Assembly: GCF_016908495.1 (NCBI RefSeq)
Contig: NZ_JAFBDZ010000001.1
Location: 930,001 to 994,000, forward strand
Direction of reading: 5' to 3'
Source: Rossellomorea pakistanensis
GTDB taxonomy: Bacteria; Bacillota; Bacilli; Bacillales; Bacillaceae_B
Length of the DNA: 64,000 bases
The notes below the pieces were generated by a model. That model was given only the letters and a program-made list of their open reading frames with translations, searched no databases and was not told where the DNA came from. Shown here in pieces: positions 25,969-35,975 of this stretch. Positions within the stretch are counted from its first letter, which is position 1; each line of letters begins with the position of its first letter. A program made the position numbers and the translations under genes.

Positions 25969-26105
25969 TTGTGTTTCCTCGAGAAAAGTCCTATAATGCT
26001 GTGATATTAATCTTCAATAACTTAGTTCATCCATTTACTGGTAGTTCGAAACCTGGTTGTTCACACCTCTTTTCCTATGGGAAATAGGTATTTATTTATT
26101 TTTCT
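25969..26105 (+). ncRNA. Candidate small RNA (promoter to hairpin)
   Basis: TTGTGT (25969-25974) and TATAAT (25992-25997) are exactly 17 bases apart, a good sigma-A promoter. About 70 bases later ACCT..TTTCC and GGAAA..AGGT (26065-26089) fold into a hairpin followed by a T-rich tail. No open frame with a ribosome site lies between them, so a transcript of roughly 90-100 nt is possible. No known RNA family was recognised. Confidence 0.35.
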
Positions 26106-26290
26106 ATTAATAAAACTTAATACCTCTTAGATTAATTTTCTAGTTACAGATCACAAGAAAAATAGGAGCCAACACATTTTCACACTTTCAATTTTCTTTC
26201 ATGATAAAATTTGTTATTATTTACTAGAAAGTAAAAAAATACAAATCATTCAATTTTATATAAACTAAAAAAATGATTAGGAGGAGTACT

Positions 26291-26515
26291 ATGACCGGAC
26301 TCGTTGCCGTCATTATGATTTTCTCAATTCCCATTATCGCCATTATCACAGACCACTATAAGACACAAGCTAAAATCAAACATAAAATGATTAAAGACGA
26401 AATTGAACTTGAAAAACTGAAACACGACAACTTTGTGATAGAAACACAAAAAATGAAGCTTGAACTTGAGCAGATGAAGCTTGAAGAGGTAAAAGACGAG
26501 ACTAAGTTTATGTGA
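26291..26515 (+). CDS. Small membrane-anchored coiled-coil protein
   Basis: A 74-residue protein. One membrane segment (VAVIMIFSIPIIAII, residues 5-19) is followed by a long charged helix (KIKHKMIKDEIELEKLK to KMKLELEQMKLEEVK). This layout resembles PspB-type or other small membrane-coiled-coil proteins. AGGAGGAG (26279-26286), 4 bases upstream, fixes the ATG at 26291. It has its own terminator 13 bases after the stop. Function unknown. Confidence 0.72.
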   Translation: MTGLVAVIMIFSIPIIAIITDHYKTQAKIKHKMIKDEIELEKLKHDNFVIETQKMKLELEQMKLEEVKDETKFM

Positions 26516-26527
26516 TTACTAAAAAAG

Positions 26528-26563
26528 ACTGTACTCATTTCTTATAAAATGAGTACAGTTCTT
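26528..26563. terminator. Terminator between convergent genes
   Basis: ACTGTACTCATTT (26528-26540) and AAATGAGTACAGT (26547-26559) form a perfect 13-bp stem followed by TCTTT. It can end both the small membrane gene and the leftward lutC transcript. Confidence 0.9.
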
Positions 26564-26578
26564 TAAGGTTTCCATACC

Positions 26579-27295
26579 TTATTTATCATCAACAATAATA
26601 TACGTTGCTTTCACAGGTCCATGAACACCTACAATTAAATTCATTTCTATATCGGCACTATTACTTGGTCCTGATATAAAATTCACACAAGAAGCTACAA
26701 GCTCCCCTTTTTCGATTTTATCGTGTATGTCTTTTGCCACTTGAGTCATTCTTGGCACAATCGTACTTTTTGGAATAATCGCTATATATATTGCTGGGAG
26801 CAAGCTAACAGAGCGTCCCTTTCCTTGATCACTATACAAAACGACTGTTCCAGATTCTGCAAGTGTTGCATCGCTAAACGTAATGCCCACATCAGCAGTC
26901 GAGGATAAGCTTAGATTCTCTTCACCCCTATCACGATCCCATTTATGAACGCTAATATCATCTATATTTAATTCATTACTGAGAGGGGCTAACCCATACT
27001 CATTAAATCTAGGGTCATCCCATGTAACAACCGATTTAGCCCCATATTCCTTAATTAAATGGGTTATGAACGTTGCAAGTTCGGAAGTGGTCGTTTCATG
27101 TACATCTGTGTGAATGAGTTTGCATTGTTGCTTTAACACCTCTACAAGCTGGTCTTTAGAATAATCTTTAAACACTTCCCATTGTGGATTTTGATTCCAT
27201 TTAGGCTTCTCAACACTGGACCGACGCTCTCTGCCAAGATGATTAGCAAGATTATTTAAAAAATGAGCGCGATGATGAATTTCACCTGTAGTCAT
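26579..27295 (-). CDS. lutC: Lactate utilisation protein C
   Basis: A 238-residue LUD-domain protein, the third member of the LutABC L-lactate-oxidising system. [18 protein letters not shown] and [20 protein letters not shown] are the family motifs. The ATG at 27295 lies inside the end of lutB, a 14-base overlap, and GAGGG is 8 bases upstream. This start gives the usual family length. Longer upstream starts would lie deep inside lutB. LutC is needed for lactate oxidation to pyruvate, though its exact part in the complex is not settled. Confidence 0.95.
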   Translation of the reverse strand: MTTGEIHHRAHFLNNLANHLGRERRSSVEKPKWNQNPQWEVFKDYSKDQLVEVLKQQCKLIHTDVHETTTSELATFITHLIKEYGAKSVVTWDDPRFNEYGLAPLSNELNIDDISVHKWDRDRGEENLSLSSTADVGITFSDATLAESGTVVLYSDQGKGRSVSLLPAIYIAIIPKSTIVPRMTQVAKDIHDKIEKGELVASCVNFISGPSNSADIEMNLIVGVHGPVKATYIIVDDK

Positions 27296-28721
27296 CTTCA
27301 TTTCCCTCTTTCTTTCGATTTTTATACCAATCCCTAAATCGGTCCTTTTTCGGTGCTGGGAAATCACGAATTTCCGTCCAATTTTTCAATGGTCCAGGTC
27401 CATTCGATATTTTGTCATCCTTTGTAAAAGGAGCTAATGTTGTTGGCGCTAATTTTGAACCAATATTATACATGACAGGCGATGCGGATCCCATACTAAA
27501 TGCTTTCATTGATAAATTTTCAAAGACTGGTGCTTTCCCCTCTTTTTCAACGATTTCTTGGCGGTGACGAAGTAAATGTTCATGTAAAGGAATCTTCACT
27601 GGACATGCTTCTGTACATGCTGCACACAATGTGGATGCGTAGGGAAGTTCTTTATACTCCTCATATCCGCCAAGAAGAGGAGAAAGGACTGCTCCGACTG
27701 GTCCAGGGTAGATCGATCCATAAGAATGACCGCCAACATGTCGATAAACTGGACAAACATTGATACATGCTGCACATCGAATACAATGGAGAATGGATTG
27801 AAAAGCGGTTCCTAAAATTTTGGAGCGGCCATTGTCAACGATAACAAGATGGAATTCCTCAGGTCCATCCACTTCTCCTTCTTGTTTGGGACCAGTTAAT
27901 GCTGTAATATAGCTTGTCAATTTCTGACCCACTGCTGCACGAGTCAATAAACTAACCAGTACCTCCATTTCCTCCCAAGTAGGAACAATCCGCTCCATTC
28001 CCATAACCGTAATTTGCGTTTTTGGCACAGTTGTAACCATTCGTGCATTTCCTTCATTTGTTACAAGTGAAATCGTCCCAGATTCGGCAATCGCAAAATT
28101 ACAGCCCGTAATTCCGATATCAGCTTGCAAGAATTCCTCTCTAAGTTTTTCTCTTGCAAACAGAGCGAGCTCCTCAGGCTTTTCACTCTTGTCATAACCT
28201 AGTTTATTTTTGAAAACATCACGAATCTGTTCTTTATTTTTGTGTAATGCTGGTGCGACAATATGTGATGGCGGATCATGATCATCTACTTGCAAAATCC
28301 ACTCCCCTAGATCACTTTCAACCACCTCGCATCCAGCCTTTTCAAGTGCTTCATTCATGTTGATTTCTTCTGTTACCATTGATTTAGATTTTACGACTTT
28401 TTTTCCTTTTTTGTTTTTAATTACATTTGTAATATAGTCATTCGCCTCTTCTGGCGTTTCTGCAAAAAAGACATGTCCACCACGATTGGCTACATTTTCA
28501 CTTAATAGTTCTAAATAGTAATCTAGGTTTTCAATTGTATGTGAACGAATTTCTTCCCCAAGCTTTCTCCATTCTTCCCAATCTCCTAGATCTTCCGCCG
28601 CCTTTAACCGACCATTTCGTAAACGTTCCTGTGCAGAAGATACGGCTCCCCGCATGAACGAATCGCCAAGCCCTGACGATACACGTTCTTTAAAGGGTTC
28701 ATTCCCTATTTTCATAGCCAT
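27282..28721 (-). CDS. lutB: Lactate utilisation iron-sulfur protein B
   Basis: A 479-residue protein that joins an N-terminal LUD domain ([20 protein letters not shown] near residue 200) to a ferredoxin-like region with two Cys clusters, [16 protein letters not shown] and [13 protein letters not shown]. These bind [4Fe-4S] centres that pass electrons from lactate. The C-terminal segment is the LutB/YkgF extension. GAGGGGG precedes the ATG. It lies 31 bases after lutA and overlaps lutC. Confidence 0.95.
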   Translation of the reverse strand: MAMKIGNEPFKERVSSGLGDSFMRGAVSSAQERLRNGRLKAAEDLGDWEEWRKLGEEIRSHTIENLDYYLELLSENVANRGGHVFFAETPEEANDYITNVIKNKKGKKVVKSKSMVTEEINMNEALEKAGCEVVESDLGEWILQVDDHDPPSHIVAPALHKNKEQIRDVFKNKLGYDKSEKPEELALFAREKLREEFLQADIGITGCNFAIAESGTISLVTNEGNARMVTTVPKTQITVMGMERIVPTWEEMEVLVSLLTRAAVGQKLTSYITALTGPKQEGEVDGPEEFHLVIVDNGRSKILGTAFQSILHCIRCAACINVCPVYRHVGGHSYGSIYPGPVGAVLSPLLGGYEEYKELPYASTLCAACTEACPVKIPLHEHLLRHRQEIVEKEGKAPVFENLSMKAFSMGSASPVMYNIGSKLAPTTLAPFTKDDKISNGPGPLKNWTEIRDFPAPKKDRFRDWYKNRKKEGNEDDYR

Positions 28722-28752
28722 ATCGATTTCCCCCTCTCACTAAGAGTCTTTC

Positions 28753-29469
28753 TTATCTACTATTTAATACAGAAGCGATATGCATCACTCTAATCAGTTT
28801 ATCTTTCCGTTCTATTCTCCCTCCAATATTCATTAAGCAGCCGCAATCGGCACCAATTAAAATCTCAGCCTCTGTCTCTTCTACATGCCGAACCTTTTCA
28901 TCGACCATTTGTTCAGAGATAGGTGTCATCTTAACAGAGAAGGTTCCCCCAAACCCACAGCAATCATGGTTATGTGGAAGTGGATTCATTTCTAGCCCTT
29001 TAACATGCTTTAAAAGCTTCATTGGAGCTTCCTTGACACCTAGGAGTCTAGTCATATGACAAGAAGTATGAAACGTTGCTTTTCCCTTTAATTTCGCGCC
29101 CACATCTTCTACTCCTAACACCTCAACAATAAACTGGGTAAGTTCATATGTTTTATCCGCCAATTCATTAGCACGACTTTCCCATTTTGGATCATCCTTA
29201 AAAATATGAGGATATTCTTTAAACATCGTTCCACAAGAACCAGACGGTGTGATGACATAGTCTGATTTCTCAAACACTGAAATCATATGTTTCATTGATT
29301 CTTTCGCTTTCTCTACATATCCACTGTTATACGCCGGCTGTCCGCAGCAGGTTTGCTTCTCTGGAAAATCGACCTCACAGCCAAGCTTCTCAAGCAATTC
29401 AACCGTATCCTTTCCAACATCTGTTTGAAAAATGTCTATTAAACATGTAACAAATAATGATACTTTCAT
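28753..29469 (-). CDS. lutA: Lactate utilisation protein A
   Basis: A 238-residue protein with two cysteine-rich CCG domains: [13 protein letters not shown] in the N-terminal half and [13 protein letters not shown] in the C-terminal half, as in the glycolate oxidase and heterodisulfide reductase family. It is the first gene of lutABC and is probably the Fe-S or redox subunit that acts on lactate. AGGTGAGGGG 4 bases upstream fixes the ATG at 29469. The promoter and a LutR operator lie just upstream. Confidence 0.95.
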   Translation of the reverse strand: MKVSLFVTCLIDIFQTDVGKDTVELLEKLGCEVDFPEKQTCCGQPAYNSGYVEKAKESMKHMISVFEKSDYVITPSGSCGTMFKEYPHIFKDDPKWESRANELADKTYELTQFIVEVLGVEDVGAKLKGKATFHTSCHMTRLLGVKEAPMKLLKHVKGLEMNPLPHNHDCCGFGGTFSVKMTPISEQMVDEKVRHVEETEAEILIGADCGCLMNIGGRIERKDKLIRVMHIASVLNSR

Positions 29470-29519
29470 AGACCCCTCACCTTTTCTGGAGAAATTCCTA
29501 TATAAATAACTATGATTTA

Positions 29520-29563
29520 AGTGTATGACTATATCCACGACAAGTCAACAGGTCATCAGATGA
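29520..29563 (-). promoter_or_regulatory. lutA promoter with LutR operator
   Basis: Reading leftwards, TTGACT (29548-29543) and TACACT (29525-29520) are 17 bases apart. The perfect palindrome TCATCAGATGA (29553-29563) matches the LutR operator pattern TCATC-N-GATGA known from B. subtilis and sits 4 bases upstream of the -35. An identical operator precedes the lactate permease gene. Confidence 0.85.
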
Positions 29564-29644
29564 CTTTCTTCGTTTGCTAATAGTATTCCTATTCAAAATT
29601 AAATAGACTGTTTCTAGGCTCTTCATCTGCAAAAATTCAATCAA

Positions 29645-29755
29645 GGAGCTGTCCCATAACCAAGGTGTCAGGATCACAACCTCACTATATAGAGGAAATT
29701 CTAAATTACATCTATATGTGAAGTGGCTCCTGCCCTCTTATGTGACAGCTCCCTA
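29645..29755. repeat. Element with 15-bp inverted ends
   Basis: GGAGCTGTCCCATAA near 29646 and TTATGTGACAGCTCC near 29738 are inverted copies with one mismatch, enclosing about 80 bases. It lies just after the permease stop and before the lutA promoter. It may be a long terminator hairpin of the permease gene or a miniature mobile element. Confidence 0.5.
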
Positions 29756-29770
29756 TTAATATCTAATCTG

Positions 29771-31555
29771 TTAGGCTGTTTCTTTCATTTTCTCCCTATC
29801 TATTTGATTTTGTTTTTGTCCCTTTACAATAGAAATGAAAATAAATAAGGCTACTGCAGCGAGGATGATCGTTCCGATATTAAAACCCAAACCATTGATG
29901 GCTACATAACCAATTCCTCCAGCAAAAACAACATAAAATGTCATCGGGATTAGAGTTTTTCTAATTAAGTTCCCCTCTTTCCCCATTAGCCCTGCTGACG
30001 CAGAAGCCGCCACAACATTGTGGACGCAAATCATATTACCAGCGGCACCTCCCACTGCTTGGAGGGCTACAATGGTTGCTGGAGCAGCAAGAATATTATC
30101 GGCTACTCCAAATTGAAATAGCGAAAACATCATATTACTAATCGTATTACTACCTGCAGCAAATGCTCCGATTGCTCCAATGGTAGGTGCGATCAGCGGC
30201 CAATAGCTCCCAAACATATTAGAGATCCCTTCTGCCAATACAAGTGGCATACTTGCATATTCTGCTGCGTTGACCCCAGAATTAATGAATACTTGAACCA
30301 TAGGGACAGCAAAAATTAGGGCTGCCATTGCACTAACAATAGTCTTAAAGGAATCTTTAACAGCACGCCCATAATCTCTTAAATTCATTTTGTATAAGAA
30401 AATGGCAATAATCGAAACAAGAATAAAAATCGTCCCTGGTATATTTAAAGGTTTACTTTCGACGGTAATAGCCGTACCGAAAACGCTTTCAAATGAAATC
30501 ACCCATGATTGAATCCAAGATGAGAACGGTAAATAATCAATACGTGTCACTACTAATAGAACAGCTACTAATAAATAGGGTGTCCATGCTTTTAAGAAAG
30601 AAATCGTTTTCTTCGGTTTTTCCGAATTGTCGATGGTAAGGGTTCCTGTCCATGAAGGATTCCAATTAGAGGAATGATCAAAATCCCATGTACGTTTCGG
30701 TACAAACCATCCTTTTTTCGCCGCAGGAACAACAATGGCTAAACCAACCAATCCACCGATTAAAGATGGAAATTCAGGCCCGAGAAGATTGGCGACAAGT
30801 GCATAAGGAATCGTAAAGGCTAGCCCTGCAAAAACAGCAAACTTCCAAACCGCTAACCCTTCTTTAATCGATTTATTTTTTCCAAAAAAGAATGTCAGCA
30901 TCGTTACCATAAATAACGGAATGAAAATACCAATAATTCCATGAATAATCCCAACTTGTCCACCAATCCCATTTATATATGCTTCAAATGTGGTTCCTTG
31001 CTCAGCCACATATTTTTGCACTAAAGGAGAATCCTTTAATCCTGAATTCACTCCAATTAAGATCGGGGTTCCGACTGCTCCATATGAAACCGGAGTGGAC
31101 TGTAAGATAAGAGCGACCATAACAGCTCCCATAGCTGGAAAACCAATCGCAACTAAAAGTGGTCCAACAATCGTGGCAGGTGCCCCCCACCCTGCTGCCC
31201 CTTCAAGAAATGAGCCAAATAACCAACAAACAATAATTGTCTGAATGCGTCGGTCTGAAGAGATGCTAGTGAAGCCTTTACGAATGGTAAAAATAGCACC
31301 GCTTTCCTTTAACGTATTTAATAAAAGAATCGCCCCAAAAACGATGACAGCCACCTCTAATGCCGTCACAACACCCTTCACACTAGCTGCAGCTACCTGA
31401 TTGCCTGGTACCTTCCAAATAAACATCGCCATAAGAACCGTTACGACCAATGATAAAGGCATCGCTTTTTTCGCCGGCCATCTTAAAACAACTAGAAAAA
31501 AGAAAACGGAAACAATAGGCATAACGGCTAATAATGCTAATACTCCAATACTCAT
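29771..31555 (-). CDS. lutP: L-lactate permease
   Basis: A 594-residue LctP-family transporter with about 14 hydrophobic segments. It imports L-lactate with protons. Typical segments are [40 protein letters not shown] and [24 protein letters not shown], 9 bases upstream, favours the ATG at 31555 over one at 31582. It is followed by lutABC on the same strand but has its own LutR operator, so uptake and oxidation are controlled together from two promoters. Confidence 0.95.
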   Translation of the reverse strand: MSIGVLALLAVMPIVSVFFFLVVLRWPAKKAMPLSLVVTVLMAMFIWKVPGNQVAAASVKGVVTALEVAVIVFGAILLLNTLKESGAIFTIRKGFTSISSDRRIQTIIVCWLFGSFLEGAAGWGAPATIVGPLLVAIGFPAMGAVMVALILQSTPVSYGAVGTPILIGVNSGLKDSPLVQKYVAEQGTTFEAYINGIGGQVGIIHGIIGIFIPLFMVTMLTFFFGKNKSIKEGLAVWKFAVFAGLAFTIPYALVANLLGPEFPSLIGGLVGLAIVVPAAKKGWFVPKRTWDFDHSSNWNPSWTGTLTIDNSEKPKKTISFLKAWTPYLLVAVLLVVTRIDYLPFSSWIQSWVISFESVFGTAITVESKPLNIPGTIFILVSIIAIFLYKMNLRDYGRAVKDSFKTIVSAMAALIFAVPMVQVFINSGVNAAEYASMPLVLAEGISNMFGSYWPLIAPTIGAIGAFAAGSNTISNMMFSLFQFGVADNILAAPATIVALQAVGGAAGNMICVHNVVAASASAGLMGKEGNLIRKTLIPMTFYVVFAGGIGYVAINGLGFNIGTIILAAVALFIFISIVKGQKQNQIDREKMKETA

Positions 31556-31611
31556 TCTTTTATTCCCCCTCAAAAAGTCCATTTTTATCTTTAATTAATC
31601 ATATTAACAGG

Positions 31612-31622
31612 TCATCAGATGA
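31612..31622 (-). promoter_or_regulatory. LutR operator of the lactate permease gene
   Basis: TCATCAGATGA, identical to the lutA operator, lies 57 bases before the permease ATG. The flanks (AACAGG before, CT after) are also shared with the lutA site, which suggests one arose by duplication of the other or strong selection on both. Confidence 0.85.
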
Positions 31623-31946
31623 CTATCTTGTTAAGTAAAAGTATAAATAAAACGTTTTCATAAAACAATGGAATTTTCGAAATTTTTATAAAAGAAGAGT
31701 GGAGAATCACATATCGGCTGAAAGCTACAACTATGTATTGAGGGTTGTAAAGTAACAATTAAGCTATTTCATTTTAAGACATTAAACAAGCTTAAGGGAC
31801 TGTCCCAAAGGCAGAAACCATATGTTCGTCAATAATATAAGATACTACCTATTAAATTGATGATTCCTGAATCCTTTTTATTCGTACTCTACAAATTAAC
31901 ATGTACAAAAATCGAAAAGTTGCGCATTACCAAATTTAAGACTAGG

Positions 31947-32068
31947 AAAAGGGAGCTGCTGAAAAAGAGCAAATCCAGAAAATTTACATAAAAACGTTAT
32001 TTTTCAATATTTCAAAAAACAAAATAAGCCGTCTGATAGTAGATTGACTTACCAGACAGCCCTTGAAA
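31947..32068. repeat. Possible miniature inverted-repeat element
   Basis: AAGGGAGCTGCTG at the left and CAGACAGCCCTTG at the right are imperfect inverted copies enclosing about 100 A+T-rich bases with no gene. The stretch 31623-32225 otherwise holds no coding sequence that I can support. A similar GGGA.CTG word occurs at 29646 and at 31798. Confidence 0.35.
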
Positions 32069-32225
32069 TATGGTGTTTAATTTTTGATGAATACACTTCC
32101 CTGTACTCTAAAATATAACAATAAAGAAGCTAATCTAAATCTTGTAACATAATCGTACCGGATCGTGAATATCAAATTTAGAAAATAAACACTAACATTT
32201 AAATACCCCTTACCCTATTTATTAT

Positions 32226-32675
32226 TTATGAATGGATTGGTATGTAAATCTCTATCTCTTCCAAATCATTTTCAATTGGATGAAAGGTCTCAATAATATA
32301 GGATCCTAAGTTTTTCTGATATCCATGTTCATCGGACCATTTAATTAATTGCAGATGAAGGTCACCAACATCAGTTATTCTTCCCCTAGTAGTTGCATAC
32401 TCCTGCGATATTTCAATATATTCCATACCAGAGGGAACTTCATTTAATGCATCATGAACAATCATTCCAACATAATAGTAACCCTCTATGTGGTTTTCAT
32501 CCCTTTTTGGTTCATAGAGTGCAATTTCAGTATTAGAATGATTTTGAATTTCACTGGCTCTACTCAGAAATTGTTGAGCAAACTTAGGTACCTCACTTCC
32601 GTAGTTCGCAAAAGCCCCCTTGTTTTTCATCCCAACAACTTTAAAATCCTTTTTTACTTTTTTGCATTCCATCAT
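32226..32675 (-). CDS. GyrI-like effector-binding domain protein
   Basis: A 149-residue stand-alone domain of the GyrI/BmrR effector-binding type (AraC effector-binding fold). Alternating hydrophobic strands, YYYVGMIVHDALNEVPSGM and YATTRGRITDVGDLHLQLI, and a final strand of acidic residues followed by IEIYIPI are typical. There is no HTH, so it is not itself a transcription factor. GGGGGTG lies a few bases before two adjacent ATGs. Such proteins bind or hydrolyse small cationic or cyclic compounds; the ligand is unknown. Confidence 0.75.
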   Translation of the reverse strand: MMECKKVKKDFKVVGMKNKGAFANYGSEVPKFAQQFLSRASEIQNHSNTEIALYEPKRDENHIEGYYYVGMIVHDALNEVPSGMEYIEISQEYATTRGRITDVGDLHLQLIKWSDEHGYQKNLGSYIIETFHPIENDLEEIEIYIPIHS

Positions 32676-32874
32676 AACACCCCCACGTAAATGTATTCGT
32701 TAACTAATTCTATAAACCAATAAAATTTTCCTTTTGATCGACTTATATTTACTGCACATCCCCTTCTAAATGTATTCAAGAATCTGGCCTATTTGTTGAA
32801 TAATTAGTTTAAAAGGTTATAAGTAAATAAGGTTGAATAACACTCCATCCCATTAACACCCTATTGCTGAAGAA

Positions 32875-33046
32875 CATTTCAAGTTGAATTCGTTTTAGAA
32901 AACAGATTGTTCCTTCTTGAAGAAACGCATCCGCTATGAACAAAATATCCTCTACGATATACTTTGCTAACTCTTCGTCGCTAATGTCATCTCCATCAAT
33001 ATCGAGACGAAATTCCTGCCCTTGTATTCCACCGCCATTAGTAACA
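32875..33046 (-). pseudogene. Fragment of an unrecognised protein gene
   Basis: The frame reads SVTNGGGIQGQEFRLDIDG, then DDISDEELAKYIVEDILF with protein-like composition. There is no start codon in frame. An overlapping frame with an ATG stops early. The fragment looks like the C-terminal end of a truncated gene. Family not identified. Confidence 0.35.
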
Positions 33047-33207
33047 CTCTTTTATCCATTTTGAATCCACCTTATGCTAGTTTTGGGTAGATCATTAAAT
33101 ACCTACTCTAGTTAATAAAAAAAATATTCCTGAATTTATCTGCACGTTTGTTGAATAAAAGTTTAAAAGATTTTGAGAATGTAGTGGTTCAAGCAAAGAA
33201 ATACGGA

Positions 33208-33540
33208 AGATTAAACACCCAACAGAGAAAACAGTTTATGTTGCTGGAGATACGGTGTGGTATGATACAGTTCATGAAGTAATCGACACACATAAACCTG
33301 AAATTATTGTAGTAAATGCTGAAGATAATCAATTCTTTGAAGGTAGCTCTCTTATCATGGGGAAAAATGATGTCTATGAAGTGTAAACGGGTGTCCTAAA
33401 GCAAAAATATTGCTGTCCACATGGAAGCCGTGAATCACTGGTATTTGTCCAGAGGGAAATTGCAAAGCTTCGCCAAAAAAAAGGGATTTCTCCTAACGTT
33501 TTATTACCCAACTGACGGTGAATCATACTCATTTTAAGAG
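33208..33540 (+). pseudogene. 3' remnant of an MBL-fold hydrolase gene
   Basis: The sequence reads HPTEKTVYVAGDTVWYDTVH and EIIVVNAEDNQFFEGSSLIM, stops at 33384, then continues in other frames as VHMEAVNHWYLSR, GISPNVLLP and PTDGESYSF to a final TAA. GDTVWYD and HMEAVNHW are typical of UlaG-like metallo-beta-lactamase-fold hydrolases. The 5' half with the HxHxDH motif is missing and at least three frameshifts are present. Confidence 0.7.
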
Positions 33541-33589
33541 AAGTAACAGACAGAAAATTATAATTCTGTCTGTTTTCAATTTGAGACGA

Positions 33590-33662
33590 AGGGACAGGCA
33601 CCTTGCCCCAGGAAAAGCAAGAGGTTCAATAATTATGAAAAAGGGAGAGTTACCTGTCCCCT
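33590..33662. repeat. Inverted repeat ending in GGGACAGG/CCTGTCCC
   Basis: AAGGGACAGGCACCTTG (33595-33611) and GTTACCTGTCCCC (33649-33661) are inverted relatives. Words of this kind recur between genes in many Bacillus genomes. It lies between the MBL remnant and ydeI. 33663-33930 shows no gene. Confidence 0.45.
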
Positions 33663-33930
33663 ACTTACTTTGAAAACGATCCATTTCTATATAAAAAAAT
33701 TACGATGAATGTTGGACAAGTGTCCTAGCCATCGCAATAGAATGCTCAGTTGCTCTTTTCTTAGCTGATAATGAGTAAGTAAGTTACACAGTAGTTTGCT
33801 TATACTTTACGAAGCACTTTTTTGTTTTTTCCATTTTAAATTATTTGATTAAGTGTTATCTGCTTTCTAAAAAGAGTTCGAATGAACGCAAAATGAGGGA
33901 ATATCTTAATTTATTAGCTTATCGAATATC

Positions 33931-34518
33931 CTAATCATTTAATCCCTTTCCATCGAGAATTTGCTGCATATATTTTTCAACCCTTGACTCTCGAGTTTTG
34001 GATTGTTTGGCATTAGAAAAATAAAGAATGTATGCTCTTTGTCGTCCTGGTGTCAAAGCTTCAAAAGCAGTTTTTAAGGCAGGGATTTCATCGAATTTAT
34101 TTTGAAGTTCTTCAGGAATGGTGAACTCTGTATTCTTTTTCACTTCCAAACCGGCTTTTTCAACTTCAATGGCTTCATAAATATAAGCTTTTAAGATGGT
34201 TTCCATTTCAACTATTTCTTGAACATTGGTAAACCGAATCTGACGCGCTGCCTGAACATTCTCTGTTTGTTGGACTAGAATCCCATGGGGATCCTTTAAT
34301 AAGGCACCTTTGTGAAACAGAAGCGCACAATATTCTTTAAATCCATGTATTAAAACGATGTTTTTGTTCTCAAACATGTAACAAGGATGCATCCACTTAA
34401 TATCTTCGCTCAGGTCACAGTCAAGAACGATATTTCTCAACGTCTCAAATTCACTCTTCCATTTTTTGGCTTTTTTTAGAAATCCATCAACCTTACGATT
34501 CTTTCTACTATTTGTCAT
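33931..34518 (-). CDS. ydeI: YdeI family protein (YdeI/OmpD-associated)
   Basis: A 195-residue protein that fits B. subtilis YdeI along its whole length. Residues 15-115 form a DUF1801-like domain (WMHPCYMFENKNIVLIHGFK, CALLFHKGALLKDPHG). The C-terminal 80 residues are the YdeI/OmpD-associated segment (PALKTAFEALTPGRQRAYIL, SKTRESRVEKYMQ). Members of this group have been linked to bacteriocin protection in other bacteria, but the biochemical role is unknown. GAGAGGG precedes the ATG. A decayed second copy of its 5' end lies directly upstream. Confidence 0.85.
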   Translation of the reverse strand: MTNSRKNRKVDGFLKKAKKWKSEFETLRNIVLDCDLSEDIKWMHPCYMFENKNIVLIHGFKEYCALLFHKGALLKDPHGILVQQTENVQAARQIRFTNVQEIVEMETILKAYIYEAIEVEKAGLEVKKNTEFTIPEELQNKFDEIPALKTAFEALTPGRQRAYILYFSNAKQSKTRESRVEKYMQQILDGKGLND

Positions 34519-34530
34519 CAGAACACCCTC

Positions 34531-34646
34531 TCTCCAATTTTTCGATCAGCTGACAGTCAAAAATGATCATTCTCAATTGCTCCAATTCTTTCTGTCACTT
34601 TTTGAATATACATCAACCTTGAATCATTTTCCATGCCTCACTTGCA
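34531..34646 (-). pseudogene. Decayed duplicate of the ydeI 5' end
   Basis: On the minus strand the frame reads QKELEQLRMIIFDCQLIE, which aligns with KSEFETLRNIVLDCDLSE in ydeI. On the plus strand CATCAACCTTGAATC and GACAGTCAAAAATGAT parallel CATCAACCTTACGATTC and CACAGTCAAGAACGAT in the intact gene. No full frame remains. It was probably a tandem paralogue. Confidence 0.55.
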
Positions 34647-34704
34647 ATCTTACTTAATCGAGGTAAATCATTTTTCTTCAATATCCATTAGTATTCATTC
34701 TCAA

Positions 34705-35412
34705 CTAATACCCAATAAAGGCATCCTTTTTGATATTCCGTTTTGAAATATTATGATCTTGTAAATAAATAGAAATAGAATCCACCATTGACTTCGATCC
34801 TGCAATAAAGTATTTCCCATTGTTCTTAAATAAGGTGGTAAACTTATCTATCTCCTGATGCAAGTCATTCCTTGAATCAAGGTAAGTTACATTTATTGAA
34901 GTATTGTTAGCAATTCCATCAAGTTCATCTTTATATACATATGACTTTTTGCTATCAATGTAGAGTAGATTTATTTGTTTCGCGACTCCATTCCCTTCTG
35001 CCTCTATTTGTTTTAGTATCGACCGAAATGGTGTAATTCCAATTCCACCTGCAATCAGGAGTGATGGACTGTTATCTTTTAGATAAAAAGACCCAACAGG
35101 CCCACTCATCCTAACTCTCATTCCCTGTTTTAATTCTAACATTGCTTTCTTAAATTCACTTGGGTCATCACTAATACCCATTGTTATTTTAACAACATTC
35201 TCTGAGGGAGCAGATGCTACACTGAATGGTCGAATTGGCTTTTTTATAGACTTATGAGTAATACTAAATAAACCATGTTGCCCTGCTTTCCAGGTTAAAT
35301 CTTTCTCTTTTTCAAATAGAAAGGTATATACACCTTCAGATTCCTTATAGTTTTCTAAGAATAATAATTCTCTCTTTTTGAGTATTGGTAATATATCTTG
35401 AATAAAACCCAT
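34705..35412 (-). CDS. FAD/NAD(P)-binding oxidoreductase (ferredoxin reductase type)
   Basis: A 235-residue two-domain reductase. The FAD domain (1-105) holds RPFSVASAPSENVVKITM, a variant of the RxYS flavin motif. The NAD(P) domain (106-235) has LLIAGGIGITPFRSILK and the C-terminal IAGSKSMVDSI segment. There is no ferredoxin domain, so electrons must go to a separate partner. It stands alone between remnants. AGGGAGATCGG upstream gives the ribosome site. Confidence 0.82.
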   Translation of the reverse strand: MGFIQDILPILKKRELLFLENYKESEGVYTFLFEKEKDLTWKAGQHGLFSITHKSIKKPIRPFSVASAPSENVVKITMGISDDPSEFKKAMLELKQGMRVRMSGPVGSFYLKDNSPSLLIAGGIGITPFRSILKQIEAEGNGVAKQINLLYIDSKKSYVYKDELDGIANNTSINVTYLDSRNDLHQEIDKFTTLFKNNGKYFIAGSKSMVDSISIYLQDHNISKRNIKKDAFIGY

Positions 35413-35688
35413 TTTCCGATCTCCCTTTTTTAAATTAACTAACCATATTTTTCTGAAACAGTATACATTTGCTATTGTCGAATTCTTCGAAAGAGCAGTG
35501 GCTTTCTCCCTGTCAATATGCTATTGGGGATGCTACAAGTGAATAGATGAATAGGGACTCCACCTATACATTTCCCTTTTTTCAAAAAGCAAACGGCTCA
35601 GTCCTATACTAAGCCGTTTGCTTCTTCCCTCTTCGTTAGCTAAACTAAAAACAGGTTTATAGGTTCTTACTTTTCCTCTAACTTTTTT

Positions 35689-35975
35689 TTAGATCTTCAC
35701 ATATTCGCCCAACCATATTCCGCACCATTGAAATGCTTGATCTTCTTTTTCGAATCCCGTATGTTCAAGGTGTAAGTAGGTTATTCCATCCTCTTGTTTC
35801 AATGTCCATGTGACTATAGTGTTTATCGGGCCGCCTACCCAAGTATAAGATAACTTATAAGGCTCATCTACTACTAATACTTCACAATCTACAATTAAAT
35901 TCCACTGATCATTTTAGAATTGACAATTATGTCCTACGATTGGGTTAAAGTTATTTTCCATTACCCATTTAATAA
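35689..35975 (-). pseudogene. Remnant of an AHSA1/SRPBCC family gene
   Basis: The frame reads LIKWVMENNFNPIVGHNCQF, a stop, NDQWNLIVDCEVLVVDEP, then YKLSYTWVGGPINTIVTWTL and YLHLEHTGFEKEDQAF before a TAA at 35689. This is the conserved core and C-terminal half of the AHSA1 (Hsp90 ATPase activator-like) family. The N-terminal part is missing and is replaced by a piece of a VOC gene. Confidence 0.7.

Noticed and set aside
26273..26290. An upstream ATG for the small membrane-coiled-coil protein
   Set aside because: That start would put the strong AGGAGGAG inside the coding region; the ATG at 26291 is correctly spaced.
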